Below are positions 25,996 through 35,979 of a DNA stretch of 64,000 bases, one piece after another. Positions within the stretch are counted from its first letter, which is position 1; each line of letters starts with the position of its first letter. Below the pieces are notes generated by a model. That model made no database searches, was not told where the DNA came from, and was given only the letters and a program-made list of their open reading frames with translations. The position numbers were made by a program, and so were the translations under genes. The stretch comes from Salmonella enterica subsp. enterica serovar Choleraesuis (lineage in GTDB: Bacteria > Pseudomonadota > Gammaproteobacteria > Enterobacterales > Enterobacteriaceae), in NCBI GenBank assembly GCA_022846635.1, contig AP025685.1, positions 3,596,001-3,660,000 on the forward strand. The letters run 5' to 3'.

Positions 25996-26522
25996 AGACA
26001 GCCACTCCCACTAAATCATTATTCAATCCGAATAAAAAACGTTTTATTTTCAGGACATCACCAGGCGATACCCATCAACGAAAATAAGTATAGGGAAAGA
26101 TGGCATTTTTGCGTTGTTAGTCAGATAATTTATTACAGTCAAATAAAACCTATTAAAATCAATAAAATAATTCTTTATTATACTTTTATTACAATATTGG
26201 TGTTGCTAAAACACTTTACTATTCAGGGCATTAACAACACCAATTACAAGGATAAGAATAATCCCACCATAATTATCCCATGGTTAAAAGTGAACATAGT
26301 TAGTAGGGAAATAATAAAGCGTCAAAAGCGGTAATAAGATAATCTTATATAGAAATTAAGCCGCTAGTTCTTAATTATGATAATTGCAACATTAAAAATA
26401 AGGCTAAGGATAAAGAAGAGATAACGATTAATATAAATCTATTATTTTGTTCGATTTTTTGACCATCGGCTGAATCGCGCCAGTACTCTCCACCGCATTA
26501 TTTAACCCGGAGTTAATCCGGG
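25996..26522. other. Non-coding cadBA control region
   Basis: About 525 bases, strongly AT-rich, without a gene. The cadBA promoter and activator sites should be here. No cadC is present. No single site could be defined by eye. Confidence 0.6.
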
Positions 26523-27257
26523 TTAGTACTTACGTGGCACCACAAATACCACGGCACCCCGGTAAAAAGTGGATTGCTCTAGCCGCTGCTGCCAGCAGGT
26601 TTGCCAGCTACCTCCTTGCACCAGCCCAATTCGAAATGGCCGCCGTAAGCCGGATAACGCATTGAGATAGCTGGAATAACCCTGGACGCTGCTACGTCCC
26701 TGATAGGTTTGGATGACTATCTCATCCACCGGCAGCTGGTTAAGCGTGGTAACGCTGCCAGTCTGCGCCCAATCCAGCAGCCCGGTAACACCCAGTTGAA
26801 AACGCGGGTCCAGCCGCTGACGCAGTTTTTTAAGTAACTGGCCATACTCTTCCAGCCGGTAAGTTGCGGCATCGAAATCGAGCTGTAGCCCCTCCACCCG
26901 GTTTCCGGCCCGCTGCCAACGTTCCGGCAATCGGGCCAGCCGCTCAAGCAACGTATCTGAAAGCGTCAGAGTCTCCAGGCGCACCGTCAGCCATAGTTTA
27001 GGTACCTTCAGCCGGGCCAGAGGCTGCCCGCCGCGTACCCACTCCCCAGTCCCCCTCCGCATTACCACTTCGCCCTGGAAAAGGTAAAGCGTATCCACAT
27101 TCTGCACCTGCGCGGGCAGCTTCACGCCGCCCCACAGCCAAAATGCCTGATAATTCTGAGCGGCGACCTGAGATGTCGGGCAATTCACACCGGCATATGA
27201 CGGCCCGGCCACCAGCAGGCCGAGGCTTACCAGTAATATTTGAGCTGTGCGGCCCAC
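26523..27257 (-). CDS. DUF3142-type exported protein
   Basis: A 244-residue protein with a signal peptide (QILLVSLGLLVAGPSYA, cleavage near residue 22) and no other membrane segment. The pattern of short strands (KLWLTVRLETL, VEGLQLDFDAATYR, FQLGVTGLLDW, VDEIVIQTYQG, PFRIGLVQGG) suggests a TIM-barrel-like fold, and I recognise it as a DUF3142-type protein; the biochemical role is unknown. It starts with GTG (the only good choice) inside the 3' end of the large exported gene upstream, overlapping it by 31 bases. The overlap means the two are cotranscribed and probably work together. Confidence 0.7.
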   Translation of the reverse strand: MGRTAQILLVSLGLLVAGPSYAGVNCPTSQVAAQNYQAFWLWGGVKLPAQVQNVDTLYLFQGEVVMRRGTGEWVRGGQPLARLKVPKLWLTVRLETLTLSDTLLERLARLPERWQRAGNRVEGLQLDFDAATYRLEEYGQLLKKLRQRLDPRFQLGVTGLLDWAQTGSVTTLNQLPVDEIVIQTYQGRSSVQGYSSYLNALSGLRRPFRIGLVQGGSWQTCWQQRLEQSTFYRGAVVFVVPRKY

Positions 27258-29395
27258 TGGCTATCCGGATACTGTTTTTTAAGCTGATTGAACCATTGGC
27301 GACGGGTCGCCTTGCTGACATCTTCTCCACCGCAGTCGTTATAACCGGACGGCGCATAGCATCTTACCGCCCGATATAGCGCAAAGCTTTTATCACTGGC
27401 ACTGGCTTTCGGATCGGAGATAACCTGGCGATAAGCGGCCTGACGATTAAGAGGAAACTCCTGCTGGTTTGTCGGAATAGCTTCATCCAGCGCGTCGTTA
27501 CCGCCACTTTCCGGCGTAAGATCGATGCGCGCATTTGTCAGGCGAGAAAACTCACCCAGGCAGTTCAGTGCCTGAGGCGCATGCGGCTGACGGGATAGGG
27601 TTTCTACCGTTTCCCTGAGACCCTGGCAGGTATAACCCGGTTCGACATCTTTGCCAGTCCAGTCGAACACTGAGAGGCTGACGTCAGAAAAGTCCTGCGC
27701 CTGGGTCAGGCTCCCGGTTTTCTGACGTAATGCGCTGTCTTTAAGCCAGGCACCGTAACGGCTGCTTTGCAAATCACGCATCAGCAGGGTATGGAGTGCA
27801 ATAGTTCGTTCCTCAGGATTGCGGCCATTTTCCACCTGCTGACGCAGCCGCTCCGGAGTCGCCAGCGTTTTCAGCGCCAGCGACCGCAGACGCAGATTTG
27901 TCACCGGGCTATCGGCATCTAACAATTTAGGCAACTGATGACTGAAGACAAACAGCGCCGCCAGTTTCATCTGCATCAGCTGGCCGCGCTCATCGTTACC
28001 AACGGCAGCAAGGAGTTTACGCCAGTGGCTCTCCGCCTCCGGCCAGCGCTTGAGCTTCATTAACGAGTTGCCATAAAGCACCTGACGGCTAAAACCGATA
28101 ACGTCATTAGCCGCGACCTTATAATCCGGCTTAATATCGGCCAGTACCGCCTCATAATCATTGGCCTGCCAGAAGCGCCAGGCATTATCCAGATAATCCT
28201 TCAACCCCGGCCATTCGGCCGCTTCGATCTGCGGTTCCAGCCGCTTAAGCACTTCCGGCGTGATTTCGGTGCTGGCATCATCATGCTGCTCCCCTGGCCG
28301 CATCCAGCGCAGGCTCTGGGTAAAGTTAAGCAATGGCGCCCCCGGCGCGCTGGTGAATATCACTCCCCCGGCAGTGTTGGGGCTTTGCAGTTTGTTATCG
28401 GTTTCGATAACTATCGCCTGCAAAGCATCCGCGTTCGGCGCTTTTTCCAACGCTTGCTGATAAAGCGGGGCCTGTTCTTGCGGGCGCTGCAAATACCAGT
28501 ATATCCGCCGCATCATACCGCTGGCCGCTGCCGCGTAACGCCCGTGCGGGTAAGCCTTCAGGTAACTCTGTGCAGACTGGAGCGCCTGAGCTGCGGCATC
28601 GCGCTGCACCCGCTGCACTTCAAACAGTCCGTACTCATCGGAGGCTTCAGCGGTGCTCTGGTTTAGATAAACGCGCATCAGCATATAGCTCGCAGTCTCC
28701 GCCACCCACTGCTGCCTGGCTTTTTGCAACGCACTAAATCCGGTAATCGCGCGGGGATAATCGCCCTGGTAAAAAGCTTCGGCAGCGCCCAGATAGGCCC
28801 GAAACTCTCCGGCACTTCCCGGCAGCGTCACCCCCGCCTTAAGCACGCTTTCTCCCTTTGGCATGTGGCTGCCTTTGCCAAGCAAAGCCAGGCGCGCCGC
28901 AGCCAGGCTATGGCGACGGGTAGGATGCAGCGTTGGGTCATCGGCCAGTGCGTTAATAAACTGCGCCGCCGAATCAGCATTGTTGGAAATGAAACGACCA
29001 TCGCTATCGTCAGCATCAACCACCGGCGGCTGGCCTTTGATATCAACCCGCGCCATCGCCGCCGCCAGGCCTGCATTGCGGTTGGTCGGGGCCTCGGCCT
29101 CTGGAACAGGAGCTCCGCCGTTAAGCATATGAAAGCCAAACCATGCATCGCGGCTCACGCGATCGTCTGCCGGGAGCGGGTAAAGCGGTAACGCAAAACC
29201 GCGTTTAGCGCTCACCAATCGCAGCAGGTTATCGCGGGTATCGTTATTAACATCCAGCCAGGGCGTGCCGGCCAGCCGGCAATCATCCATACCCCATTGG
29301 CAGGTATAAACAACATCCCCCGACGCCTGCGCCTGCATGCCGGTACCCAGTAACACCATCAGACTAAGGGTGCTGATGGCTAAGCTTCTGTTCAT
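27227..29395 (-). CDS. Large exported protein, probably helical repeats, function unknown
   Basis: A 722-residue protein with a cleavable signal peptide (MNRSLAISTLSLMVLLGTGMQAQA). The mature part starts with a small segment bearing two cysteines (YTCQWGMDDC). Long stretches look like paired helices of TPR or Sel1 type (AYLGAAEAFYQGDYPRAITG, ASYMLMRVYLNQ, FALYRAVRCYA). The C-terminal end has further cysteines and finishes in AAQLKYYW. It would be periplasmic or exported. It overlaps the DUF3142 gene by 31 bases. I do not recognise a named family; a two-gene unit of unknown function is the safest description. Confidence 0.65.
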   Translation of the reverse strand: MNRSLAISTLSLMVLLGTGMQAQASGDVVYTCQWGMDDCRLAGTPWLDVNNDTRDNLLRLVSAKRGFALPLYPLPADDRVSRDAWFGFHMLNGGAPVPEAEAPTNRNAGLAAAMARVDIKGQPPVVDADDSDGRFISNNADSAAQFINALADDPTLHPTRRHSLAAARLALLGKGSHMPKGESVLKAGVTLPGSAGEFRAYLGAAEAFYQGDYPRAITGFSALQKARQQWVAETASYMLMRVYLNQSTAEASDEYGLFEVQRVQRDAAAQALQSAQSYLKAYPHGRYAAAASGMMRRIYWYLQRPQEQAPLYQQALEKAPNADALQAIVIETDNKLQSPNTAGGVIFTSAPGAPLLNFTQSLRWMRPGEQHDDASTEITPEVLKRLEPQIEAAEWPGLKDYLDNAWRFWQANDYEAVLADIKPDYKVAANDVIGFSRQVLYGNSLMKLKRWPEAESHWRKLLAAVGNDERGQLMQMKLAALFVFSHQLPKLLDADSPVTNLRLRSLALKTLATPERLRQQVENGRNPEERTIALHTLLMRDLQSSRYGAWLKDSALRQKTGSLTQAQDFSDVSLSVFDWTGKDVEPGYTCQGLRETVETLSRQPHAPQALNCLGEFSRLTNARIDLTPESGGNDALDEAIPTNQQEFPLNRQAAYRQVISDPKASASDKSFALYRAVRCYAPSGYNDCGGEDVSKATRRQWFNQLKKQYPDSQWAAQLKYYW

Positions 29396-29520
29396 TACTC
29401 TGTCCTTATCCCAGAAGAGCGTTGGTTGATAGCGAGCGGCTCGGCTCGCGATATGCAGCTAATTATCGTTTAGCATCAGATGGCGGGACTCACCAGGTTC
29501 TGCAATAAAGATGCGGGGTT

Positions 29521-30423
29521 TTACTGCCCGGCTCCCATCCTGCGCATCGCGCAGTGATAAGCCCCATTGCGCACCGAAGATCTCAGCAACCGCGCCAGAA
29601 CGCGCACGCCGCCCCTGACCATCCGGGTACGAAAATCCCCGAGGGACATTCCCAATTGAGCACTGGCCCAGCCCGGCAGCAGGTCAACGCCCGCCTGCAT
29701 CACCATGTTTCTTACCGGAACCGCCAGCATAGTGGGCACCGGAGCCGCCAGCAGCACGCGTGCCACTTCGCGGGTGCGGGCATCGCAGCGCAGCTCAGAG
29801 CGCATAGACTGTAGATAATCTTCTACCTGGCGAACGCTGGTCGGCACATTTTCCGCCCCCAGCGCTTCGGCGATTCGCGCCGCCTCAAGATAATAACGGT
29901 CCTGGTCCGCCGCGGAGATTTGCGGGTTGCGATAGCGTTGATGAGCCGCCATAAAACTGCTGCATTCAGCGATATGCACCCAGGTTAACAGCTCCGGAGA
30001 GCTGGCCTCATAGGGAATGCCATCGGCGCTCTGGCCGGAAACCTTTTCATGGATGGCACGAACCCGCGCCACCAGACGTTCGGCGTCCGGCGTCGTGCCA
30101 TAGGTGGTGGTGGAAATAAACTGGCTGGTGCGTCTGAGACGCCCGAGCATGTCGGCGCGAAAATTGGAGTGATCCCAGACACCTGCCAGCGCCAGAGGGT
30201 GAAGCATTTGCAGCAACAGCGCGCTGATTCCGCCGCACAGCATGGAAGTAAAGTCGCCATGAACCCGCCAGATAACCGACTGTGGGCCAAACCAGCCGGG
30301 CTCCCCGGCGGGATGTTCGAAGTCGATCTCCTTGAGGGCCATGCCGGTTAGCCCCAGCACCTGCCGCTCTACCGCCCTGCGTATTCGCTCCATGCTGCCC
30401 CCTGGTTGCAGTGTGTTATCCAT
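29521..30423 (-). CDS. DUF2236 / MpaB-type oxygenase-family protein
   Basis: A 300-residue protein of the DUF2236 (MpaB-like, latex-clearing-protein-related) family. Typical features: FGPQSVIWRVHGDFTSMLCGGISALLLQMLHPLALAGV near the start, the WDHSNFRADMLGRLRRTSQFI region, and HIAECSSFMAAHQRY in the middle, with histidines that could hold heme or metal in the family. The ATG at 30423 has GGGAAG eight bases upstream; a 14-codon extension is rejected. It is separated from its neighbours by >100 bases and probably stands alone. The substrate is unknown. Confidence 0.75.
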   Translation of the reverse strand: MDNTLQPGGSMERIRRAVERQVLGLTGMALKEIDFEHPAGEPGWFGPQSVIWRVHGDFTSMLCGGISALLLQMLHPLALAGVWDHSNFRADMLGRLRRTSQFISTTTYGTTPDAERLVARVRAIHEKVSGQSADGIPYEASSPELLTWVHIAECSSFMAAHQRYRNPQISAADQDRYYLEAARIAEALGAENVPTSVRQVEDYLQSMRSELRCDARTREVARVLLAAPVPTMLAVPVRNMVMQAGVDLLPGWASAQLGMSLGDFRTRMVRGGVRVLARLLRSSVRNGAYHCAMRRMGAGQ

Positions 30424-30499
30424 TAACTGCTTCCCATTCTGCCAAAATGAAACGCTACCAGCCAAGGTAAGCCGTGGAAATACTTGCTCAACCAGTTAC

Positions 30500-30538
30500 C
30501 AAAAACGACGATGCCCGCGCAAAAAGCGGCGGGCATCG
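30500..30538 (-). terminator. Intrinsic terminator after uxuR
   Basis: A 10-bp perfect stem (CGATGCCCGC / GCGGGCATCG, 10-base loop). On the minus strand a T-rich run (TCGTTTTTGG) follows. It ends ~25 bases after the uxuR stop codon. Confidence 0.85.
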
Positions 30539-30563
30539 GGCAAGATTCAATCTTAAAGAGAGA

Positions 30564-31340
30564 TTACTTTACGGCAACATCCAGCGGCCAGGAGTTAAAC
30601 AGATAGCCGTCAAAATCGAGATCGTCAGTATCGGAAAACTCCAGCAGACGCTGTTTCACATTTTCCAGGTGCTGCCACATGGCCTGGCGGGCGGCGCGGG
30701 GATCTTTCTTGATAAGCGCAGCGAGGATCAGCTTATGATCCTTAAGCCACTCCCGGCGGTAGCGGGTATCGTCAATATTGCGATGCAACTGCACCCACAG
30801 CGGATTGTTCTCGCGCCACTGCCAGGACTGGCGAAATAATTCCACCAGTACGCTGTTGTGGGTCGCTTCAACAATCGCCAGATGGAACTGCATATCGCCG
30901 TCTTCGCTGGTATCCAGCGCATCCGAGGCCAGTTCCTGTTCTTCCAGCGCCAGCGCCTGACGCATCTTGAGAATATCTTCCCGCGTTGCCTGTAAAGCGG
31001 CGAACTCGGCAATGTTGCTCTCCAGCAGCTGGCGGGCCTGCAGCAATTCAAACGGTCCCGCGTTGTTGCAGGCGGGGGCAGAGTCTGTACTAACCACCGG
31101 CGTATCGTCAGTCATACTGGTGACATAGATGCCAGCGCCGCGGCGCACCTCAACCCGGCCTTCAATCTCCAGCATAATCAGCGCCTCCCGCACCACGGTG
31201 CGGGTTACGTCCAGCTGCCCGGCAAGCTCGCGCTCAGGCGGCAGGCGCTCGCCCGGCTGATAAGGCTTTGCGGCTATCAGATGGCGCAACATGGCGGCAA
31301 CTTCCTGATAAGGGCGTTGGGGTACTGGCGTCGGTTTCAT
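30564..31340 (-). CDS. uxuR: Uxu operon repressor UxuR (GntR/FadR family)
   Basis: A 258-residue GntR-family repressor, one residue longer than E. coli UxuR. The winged helix is N-terminal (RPYQEVAAMLRHLI, GERLPPERELAGQLDVTRT, VVREALIMLEIEG). The FCD ligand domain follows with highly conserved GPFELLQARQLLESNIAEF and MWQHLENVKQRLLEFS. It responds to fructuronate in E. coli. The ATG at 31340 is chosen by alignment with E. coli; the longer reading begins with TTG. It matches UxuR much better than ExuR. It lies downstream of uxaC with a ~110-base gap. Confidence 0.93.
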   Translation of the reverse strand: MKPTPVPQRPYQEVAAMLRHLIAAKPYQPGERLPPERELAGQLDVTRTVVREALIMLEIEGRVEVRRGAGIYVTSMTDDTPVVSTDSAPACNNAGPFELLQARQLLESNIAEFAALQATREDILKMRQALALEEQELASDALDTSEDGDMQFHLAIVEATHNSVLVELFRQSWQWRENNPLWVQLHRNIDDTRYRREWLKDHKLILAALIKKDPRAARQAMWQHLENVKQRLLEFSDTDDLDFDGYLFNSWPLDVAVK

Positions 31341-31448
31341 AGCGTGGCCTGCAAACAAATTAACAAAGTTCAAACTTAAATTAGGGCCCGAAACGCGGGC
31401 GAGTTAGCGATGACTATACCATTGCTAAAACGCCCGTGGGGCCGGATA

Positions 31449-32867
31449 TTAGCGCTCCGTAAGAGTAAAGAAACGCTGGGCGTTATTAAAACAGATGTCG
31501 CGAACCATCGAACCCAGCATCACCTCATCGTTAGGCACCTCACCAGCCTGCGCCCAGCCGCCAATCAGGTTACACAAAATACGCCGGAAGTATTCATGGC
31601 GGGTATAAGAGAGGAAGCTGCGTGAATCAGTCAGCATACCGACAAACTGGCTCAGCAACCCCATCTGCGCCAGCTGCTGAAGCTGGCGCTGCATACCGTC
31701 TTTCTGATCGTTGAACCACCAGCCGGAACCAAACTGTACTTTTCCGGCAATCCCCGGCGCGCTGAAATTACCGCTCATAGTGGCCAGCACTTCGTTATCT
31801 TTCGGATTCAGGCAGTAAAGAATGGTTTTCGGCAGCAGGTTGTCCACGTCCATGCTGTCCAGCAAACGCGACAGTGGCCCGGCAATTGCCGCATCGCCAA
31901 TGGAATCAAAGCCACTGTCTGGCCCCAGCTGTTGGAACATCCGGGTATTGTTGTTACGCAGCGCGCCAATATGCAGCTGCATCACCCAGCCGCGCTGGGC
32001 ATATTGCGCCCCCAGCCATACCTGAATTGCAGTGGTGAACTGGGCAATCTCCAGCTCGGAAAGCGACTGCCCGCCGAGGCGTTTCTGCAAAATGGCGTTC
32101 AGTACCCGATCGTCTGGGATCGGCGCAAAACGCAGGTTCTCGATACCATGATCCGCAGCCCGGCAGCCGTGGGCGGCGAAATGATCGAGCCGTTTTTCCA
32201 GCGCCAGGCGTAGATCTTCAATATTCGCGATCGCTACGTCGGCGACTCCGGCCAGCCGTTCCAGATAGTCCGGGAAACCCTCCAGCTCAATTTTAAATGC
32301 TTTATCAGGCCGCCAGCTTGGCGCTACCTCGATATCAAAACTGGCATCCAGAGCAATCTGCCGGTGTGCAGCCAGGTCGTCACACGGATCGTCGGTGGTA
32401 CCCACCATCCGCACATTCATCTGACGCATAATGCCGCGGGCCGAAAATTCCGGCGTTGCCAGCAGTTCGTTACAGCGCTGCCAGATGGCCGGAGCGGTTT
32501 CAGGGCTAAACAGCGTATCGGTGATGCCGAACGGGCGGCGCAGCTCAAGATGAGTCCAGTGATAGAGTGGATTACCCAGCACTTTTGGCACGGTATGCGC
32601 CCAGGCCATATATTTATCGTAATCACTGCGCTGGCTACCGGTGATTAACGCTTCCTCCACGCCTGCGGCCCGAAGGGCGCGCCATTTGTAGTGATCGCCC
32701 TCCAGCCAGATAGCCGTCAGATTATCGAACTGGCGGTTATCTGCGATATCACGCGGGTTGAGATGGCAGTGATAATCATAAATCGGCATTTCAGCAGCGT
32801 AGCCGTGGTACAAGCGGCGCGCGGTCTCATTGCTGAGTAAAAAATCTTCACTCATGAAAGTCATCAT
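31449..32867 (-). CDS. uxaC: Glucuronate/galacturonate isomerase UxaC
   Basis: A 472-residue uronate isomerase (glucuronate to fructuronate, galacturonate to tagaturonate), the first step of hexuronate breakdown. The metal motif YDYHCHLNP and the long conserved run [56 protein letters not shown] match E. coli UxaC over its whole length. Its ATG overlaps the uxuB TGA (ATGA), so it is translationally coupled. In E. coli uxaC is with uxaA elsewhere; here it is built into the uxu operon and makes a complete glucuronate-to-KDG route. Confidence 0.95.
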   Translation of the reverse strand: MMTFMSEDFLLSNETARRLYHGYAAEMPIYDYHCHLNPRDIADNRQFDNLTAIWLEGDHYKWRALRAAGVEEALITGSQRSDYDKYMAWAHTVPKVLGNPLYHWTHLELRRPFGITDTLFSPETAPAIWQRCNELLATPEFSARGIMRQMNVRMVGTTDDPCDDLAAHRQIALDASFDIEVAPSWRPDKAFKIELEGFPDYLERLAGVADVAIANIEDLRLALEKRLDHFAAHGCRAADHGIENLRFAPIPDDRVLNAILQKRLGGQSLSELEIAQFTTAIQVWLGAQYAQRGWVMQLHIGALRNNNTRMFQQLGPDSGFDSIGDAAIAGPLSRLLDSMDVDNLLPKTILYCLNPKDNEVLATMSGNFSAPGIAGKVQFGSGWWFNDQKDGMQRQLQQLAQMGLLSQFVGMLTDSRSFLSYTRHEYFRRILCNLIGGWAQAGEVPNDEVMLGSMVRDICFNNAQRFFTLTER

Positions 32868-34342
32868 ACGTTTACCTCTTCACTAAGCATCGCTACCGCC
32901 GCTTTTGCACCGCTGGCATGCAGGCGCTGCCATGCTTCAGTCACTGCGGCGACAAATTCCGCATTCAAAGGCAAATCGCTGCCAAAGATCTCCTCAATAG
33001 CCAGTAGGGCATTAACCCGCTCGAGGCCCTGATAGCGTTGATTGATCTGGTTAAAACGCTCCAGCAGCGGATCGACTACCTCTATCGGCTCACCTTGTTC
33101 ATCTACGCCTTCCACATAGCGCATCCAGCCGGCAATACCGAGGGCCAGATGAGCCCAGGAAGCGCCGCAAGCCAGGCGCTGACGCACCGGGTCCAGCAAA
33201 CGTTGAGGTAATTTCTGGCTGCTATCCATCGCAATTTGCCAGGTTCTGTGGCGCAGCGCCGGATTAGCAAACCGTTCAATCAACTTGTGGGCATAATCGC
33301 TAAGAGAAACGTCGGCAGGCATCGACAAAGTTGGAGCCTGTTCATCCAGCATCAGTGACAGCGCGGCCTGGCGATAGGCTGGATTAGCCATAGTATCGGC
33401 AATAGTTTGATAACCGCCCAGATAGCCGAGCCATGCCAAAAAGGAGTGGCTGCCGTTCAGCATGCGCAATTTCATGTTCTCAAACGGCACGACATCCGCC
33501 ACCAGCTGCGCGCCCACTTTTTCCCATTGCGGACGCCCCGCAACGAAGTTGTCTTCAATCACCCACTGGCGAAACGGCTCACAGGCGATGGCGCAAGGGT
33601 CAAACACCCCCAGTGAATCGGCAATTTCTTGCAGCGTTTCCGGCGTCGCGGCCGGGACGATGCGATCGACCATAGTGCAGGGGAAGCTGGCGTGCTGTTC
33701 GATCCACTCGGCAAGCTGCGGCGAACGGGCGCGAGCCAGCCCCAGCACAGCGCTGCGGGCCACGCGACCATTCTCGCGGATATTATCGCAAGACAGCACC
33801 GTAAAGCCCGGCAGCCCGCGATCCCGGCGGCGCGCCAGCGCCTCAGTGATATATCCGATGGCCGTGGTAGGCTGCTGCGGATTTTGCAGATCGCTTCGGA
33901 TCTCAGGATGTTGCAGATCCAGCTCACCGCTAGATCCCGTAGTGCAGTAGCCTTTTTCCGTAATGGTTAGCGAGACTATCGCCGTTTGCGGGCGCGCCAT
34001 CGCCTCAAGGATCGTTTCAACGCCATCCTCATCAGACAGCAGCGCTTCGGTCATCGATCCGACAATTTTTAGCTCACTGCCTGACGCCCCGCGTTCTGCC
34101 ACGGTGTAGAGCAAATCCTGCTTTTTCAAATCGTCGATAAGAGTTTTACCAAACGAACGCAGGTTAACCTCGCAGATACCCCAATCACTGCCAAACTGCT
34201 GATTAAGCTCGTGGGCATATAGCGCCTGGTGAGCACGATGAAATGCCCCACAACCCAAATGTACAATTCGTGAAACCAGACGCGAGCGGTTGGAGTCAGG
34301 CAGCGCGACAGGCAGTGGCTGGCTGGCGATAGTCTTAGACAT
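32864..34342 (-). CDS. uxuB: Fructuronate reductase UxuB (mannitol dehydrogenase family)
   Basis: A 492-residue NAD-dependent polyol dehydrogenase that reduces D-fructuronate to D-mannonate. The N-terminal Rossmann start ([21 protein letters not shown]) and the catalytic region ([20 protein letters not shown], with Lys and Asn of the long-chain MDR type) are present. The ATG at 34342 is chosen because CAGGAGA lies just upstream; a 13-codon longer reading is rejected. It lies 53 bases after uxuA and overlaps uxaC. Confidence 0.95.
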   Translation of the reverse strand: MSKTIASQPLPVALPDSNRSRLVSRIVHLGCGAFHRAHQALYAHELNQQFGSDWGICEVNLRSFGKTLIDDLKKQDLLYTVAERGASGSELKIVGSMTEALLSDEDGVETILEAMARPQTAIVSLTITEKGYCTTGSSGELDLQHPEIRSDLQNPQQPTTAIGYITEALARRRDRGLPGFTVLSCDNIRENGRVARSAVLGLARARSPQLAEWIEQHASFPCTMVDRIVPAATPETLQEIADSLGVFDPCAIACEPFRQWVIEDNFVAGRPQWEKVGAQLVADVVPFENMKLRMLNGSHSFLAWLGYLGGYQTIADTMANPAYRQAALSLMLDEQAPTLSMPADVSLSDYAHKLIERFANPALRHRTWQIAMDSSQKLPQRLLDPVRQRLACGASWAHLALGIAGWMRYVEGVDEQGEPIEVVDPLLERFNQINQRYQGLERVNALLAIEEIFGSDLPLNAEFVAAVTEAWQRLHASGAKAAVAMLSEEVNV

Positions 34343-34395
34343 AATTATCTCCTGGCTAATTTTATGCGGGCGACATCTCACCCGCCGCCTTTCCG

Positions 34396-35577
34396 TTAGC
34401 TATAGAACGCACGCTGGATGGCCAGCTCTACGCCACGCACTTCAGCCAGCCCTTTCAGGCGACCAATAGCGGAATATCCCGGATTGGTTTTTTTGTGCAG
34501 ATCGTCCAGCATCTGGTGTCCATGATCCGGGCGCATTGGAATCGGGTCATCAATGCCTTGTCCTTTACGGCGCTGCTCTTCCTCAACGATAGCCTTCACG
34601 ACTTCATACATATCCACGTCGCCACCCAGATGGGCCGCCTCGTGGAAAGTTTTCGGGTTTTCTTCACGTTGAGTGGAGCGCAGATGGGTGAAATAGATGC
34701 GCGGACCAAAACGTTTGATCATCGCCACCAGATCGTTGTCTTTACGCACGCCATAAGATCCGGTGCACATCGTAAATCCGTTTGCCGCTTCCGGTACTGT
34801 ATCCACCATCCATTGCATATCTTCGATGGTAGAAACAATGCGCGGCAGGCCGAGGATCGGACGCGGCGGATCGTCAGGATGTACCGCCATACGCACTCCA
34901 GCCTCTTCAGCCACTGCGGTAATTGCCTTCAGGAAGTAAGCAAAATTTTCACGCAGCTGGGCTTTATCGATCCCCGCATAGCGGTCTAGCTGGGCCTGGA
35001 ATTGTTCAATCGTATAGCCCTCTTCTGCTCCCGGCAGACCGGCGATGATATTGCGGGTTAAACGCTGCTTATCTTCATCACTCATCGCGGCAAAACGCTC
35101 AGCGGCAGCGCTAATCTCCTGGGCGGTGTAATCGGCCTCAGCGCCCGGGCGTTTTAAGATATGCAGTTCGAAAGCGGCGAATTCAATCTGGTCAAAGCGC
35201 AGCGCTTTGGAGCCATCCGGCAGCTCATAGGCTAAATCGGTACGCGTCCAGTCCAGCACCGGCATAAAGTTGTAGCAAACGGTATGAATGCCACAGGTCG
35301 CCAGGTTGCGCAGAGTTTGCTGATAGTTGGCTATCCAGCGGTCGTACTGCCCGGTATGGGTTTTTATCTCTTCGTGAATCGGCACACTTTCCACTACCGA
35401 CCACACCAGCCCTTTCGCCGCCACTTCCGTCTGGCGCTTTTTAATCTCTTCAACGCTCCAAACTTCGCCATTAGGAATATGGTGCAAAGCGGTGACAACA
35501 TCAGTGGCACCCGCCTGACGGATATCGCTTAAAGAGACCGGATCGTTGGGACCATACCAGCGCCATGACTGTTTCAT
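34396..35577 (-). CDS. uxuA: Mannonate dehydratase UxuA
   Basis: A 393-residue enzyme, the usual UxuA length (394 in E. coli), that dehydrates D-mannonate to 2-keto-3-deoxygluconate. The start [35 protein letters not shown] is almost identical to E. coli, and metal ligands are seen in [11 protein letters not shown] and MCTGSYG and near RPDHGHQM. It is the first gene of the uxuA-uxuB-uxaC operon, with GAGGTAAG before the ATG, and faces the transporter gene across ~400 bases containing likely UxuR sites. Confidence 0.96.
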   Translation of the reverse strand: MKQSWRWYGPNDPVSLSDIRQAGATDVVTALHHIPNGEVWSVEEIKKRQTEVAAKGLVWSVVESVPIHEEIKTHTGQYDRWIANYQQTLRNLATCGIHTVCYNFMPVLDWTRTDLAYELPDGSKALRFDQIEFAAFELHILKRPGAEADYTAQEISAAAERFAAMSDEDKQRLTRNIIAGLPGAEEGYTIEQFQAQLDRYAGIDKAQLRENFAYFLKAITAVAEEAGVRMAVHPDDPPRPILGLPRIVSTIEDMQWMVDTVPEAANGFTMCTGSYGVRKDNDLVAMIKRFGPRIYFTHLRSTQREENPKTFHEAAHLGGDVDMYEVVKAIVEEEQRRKGQGIDDPIPMRPDHGHQMLDDLHKKTNPGYSAIGRLKGLAEVRGVELAIQRAFYS

Positions 35578-35724
35578 TTGCTTACCTCATTCATGAGATC
35601 CCGCCAGATAGCGCCGGGATCGGCTATTCAGGATGGAGCGAGGATTCGCCCGCACATAGTTTCAAAGTACTAATGAGTGTACAAATTACCCCCCTGCCAA
35701 AATCAGTCAACCAATTAGCTCAGA

Positions 35725-35736
35725 TTGGATAACCAG
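35725..35736. promoter_or_regulatory. Candidate UxuR/ExuR operator, uxuA side
   Basis: TTGGATAACCAG matches the TTGGT-NN-ACCAA pattern of UxuR/ExuR sites at most positions. It lies ~150 bases upstream of uxuA in the divergent control region. Confidence 0.4.
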
Positions 35737-35887
35737 ATCACAAAGTTTGTTTTTTAAGTGCCACTGCGGTTCAAAATTCGATCTGGTTCAAAGTTATAAC
35801 CGGCGTTTTTATCCACCATGCCAGCGCTTAAACCTGCGGCTGCGGCGCTATAAATTACATTGCCCCGTCCGGTTACCAGAAATGATT

Positions 35888-35899
35888 TTGGTCAACCAG
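35888..35899. promoter_or_regulatory. Candidate UxuR/ExuR operator, transporter side
   Basis: TTGGTCAACCAG: half-sites TTGGT and ACCA around a 2-base centre, close to the known UxuR/ExuR pattern, ~80 bases upstream of the transporter ATG. The 400-base gap 35578-35979 contains no gene. Confidence 0.5.
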
Positions 35900-35979
35900 T
35901 TGGCCGTAACTTACTGAAATAGTCGGCACCTACAACACTTACGCCTGGCGGGAAGCTTCAGGTATACGAGGTCGTTAGT

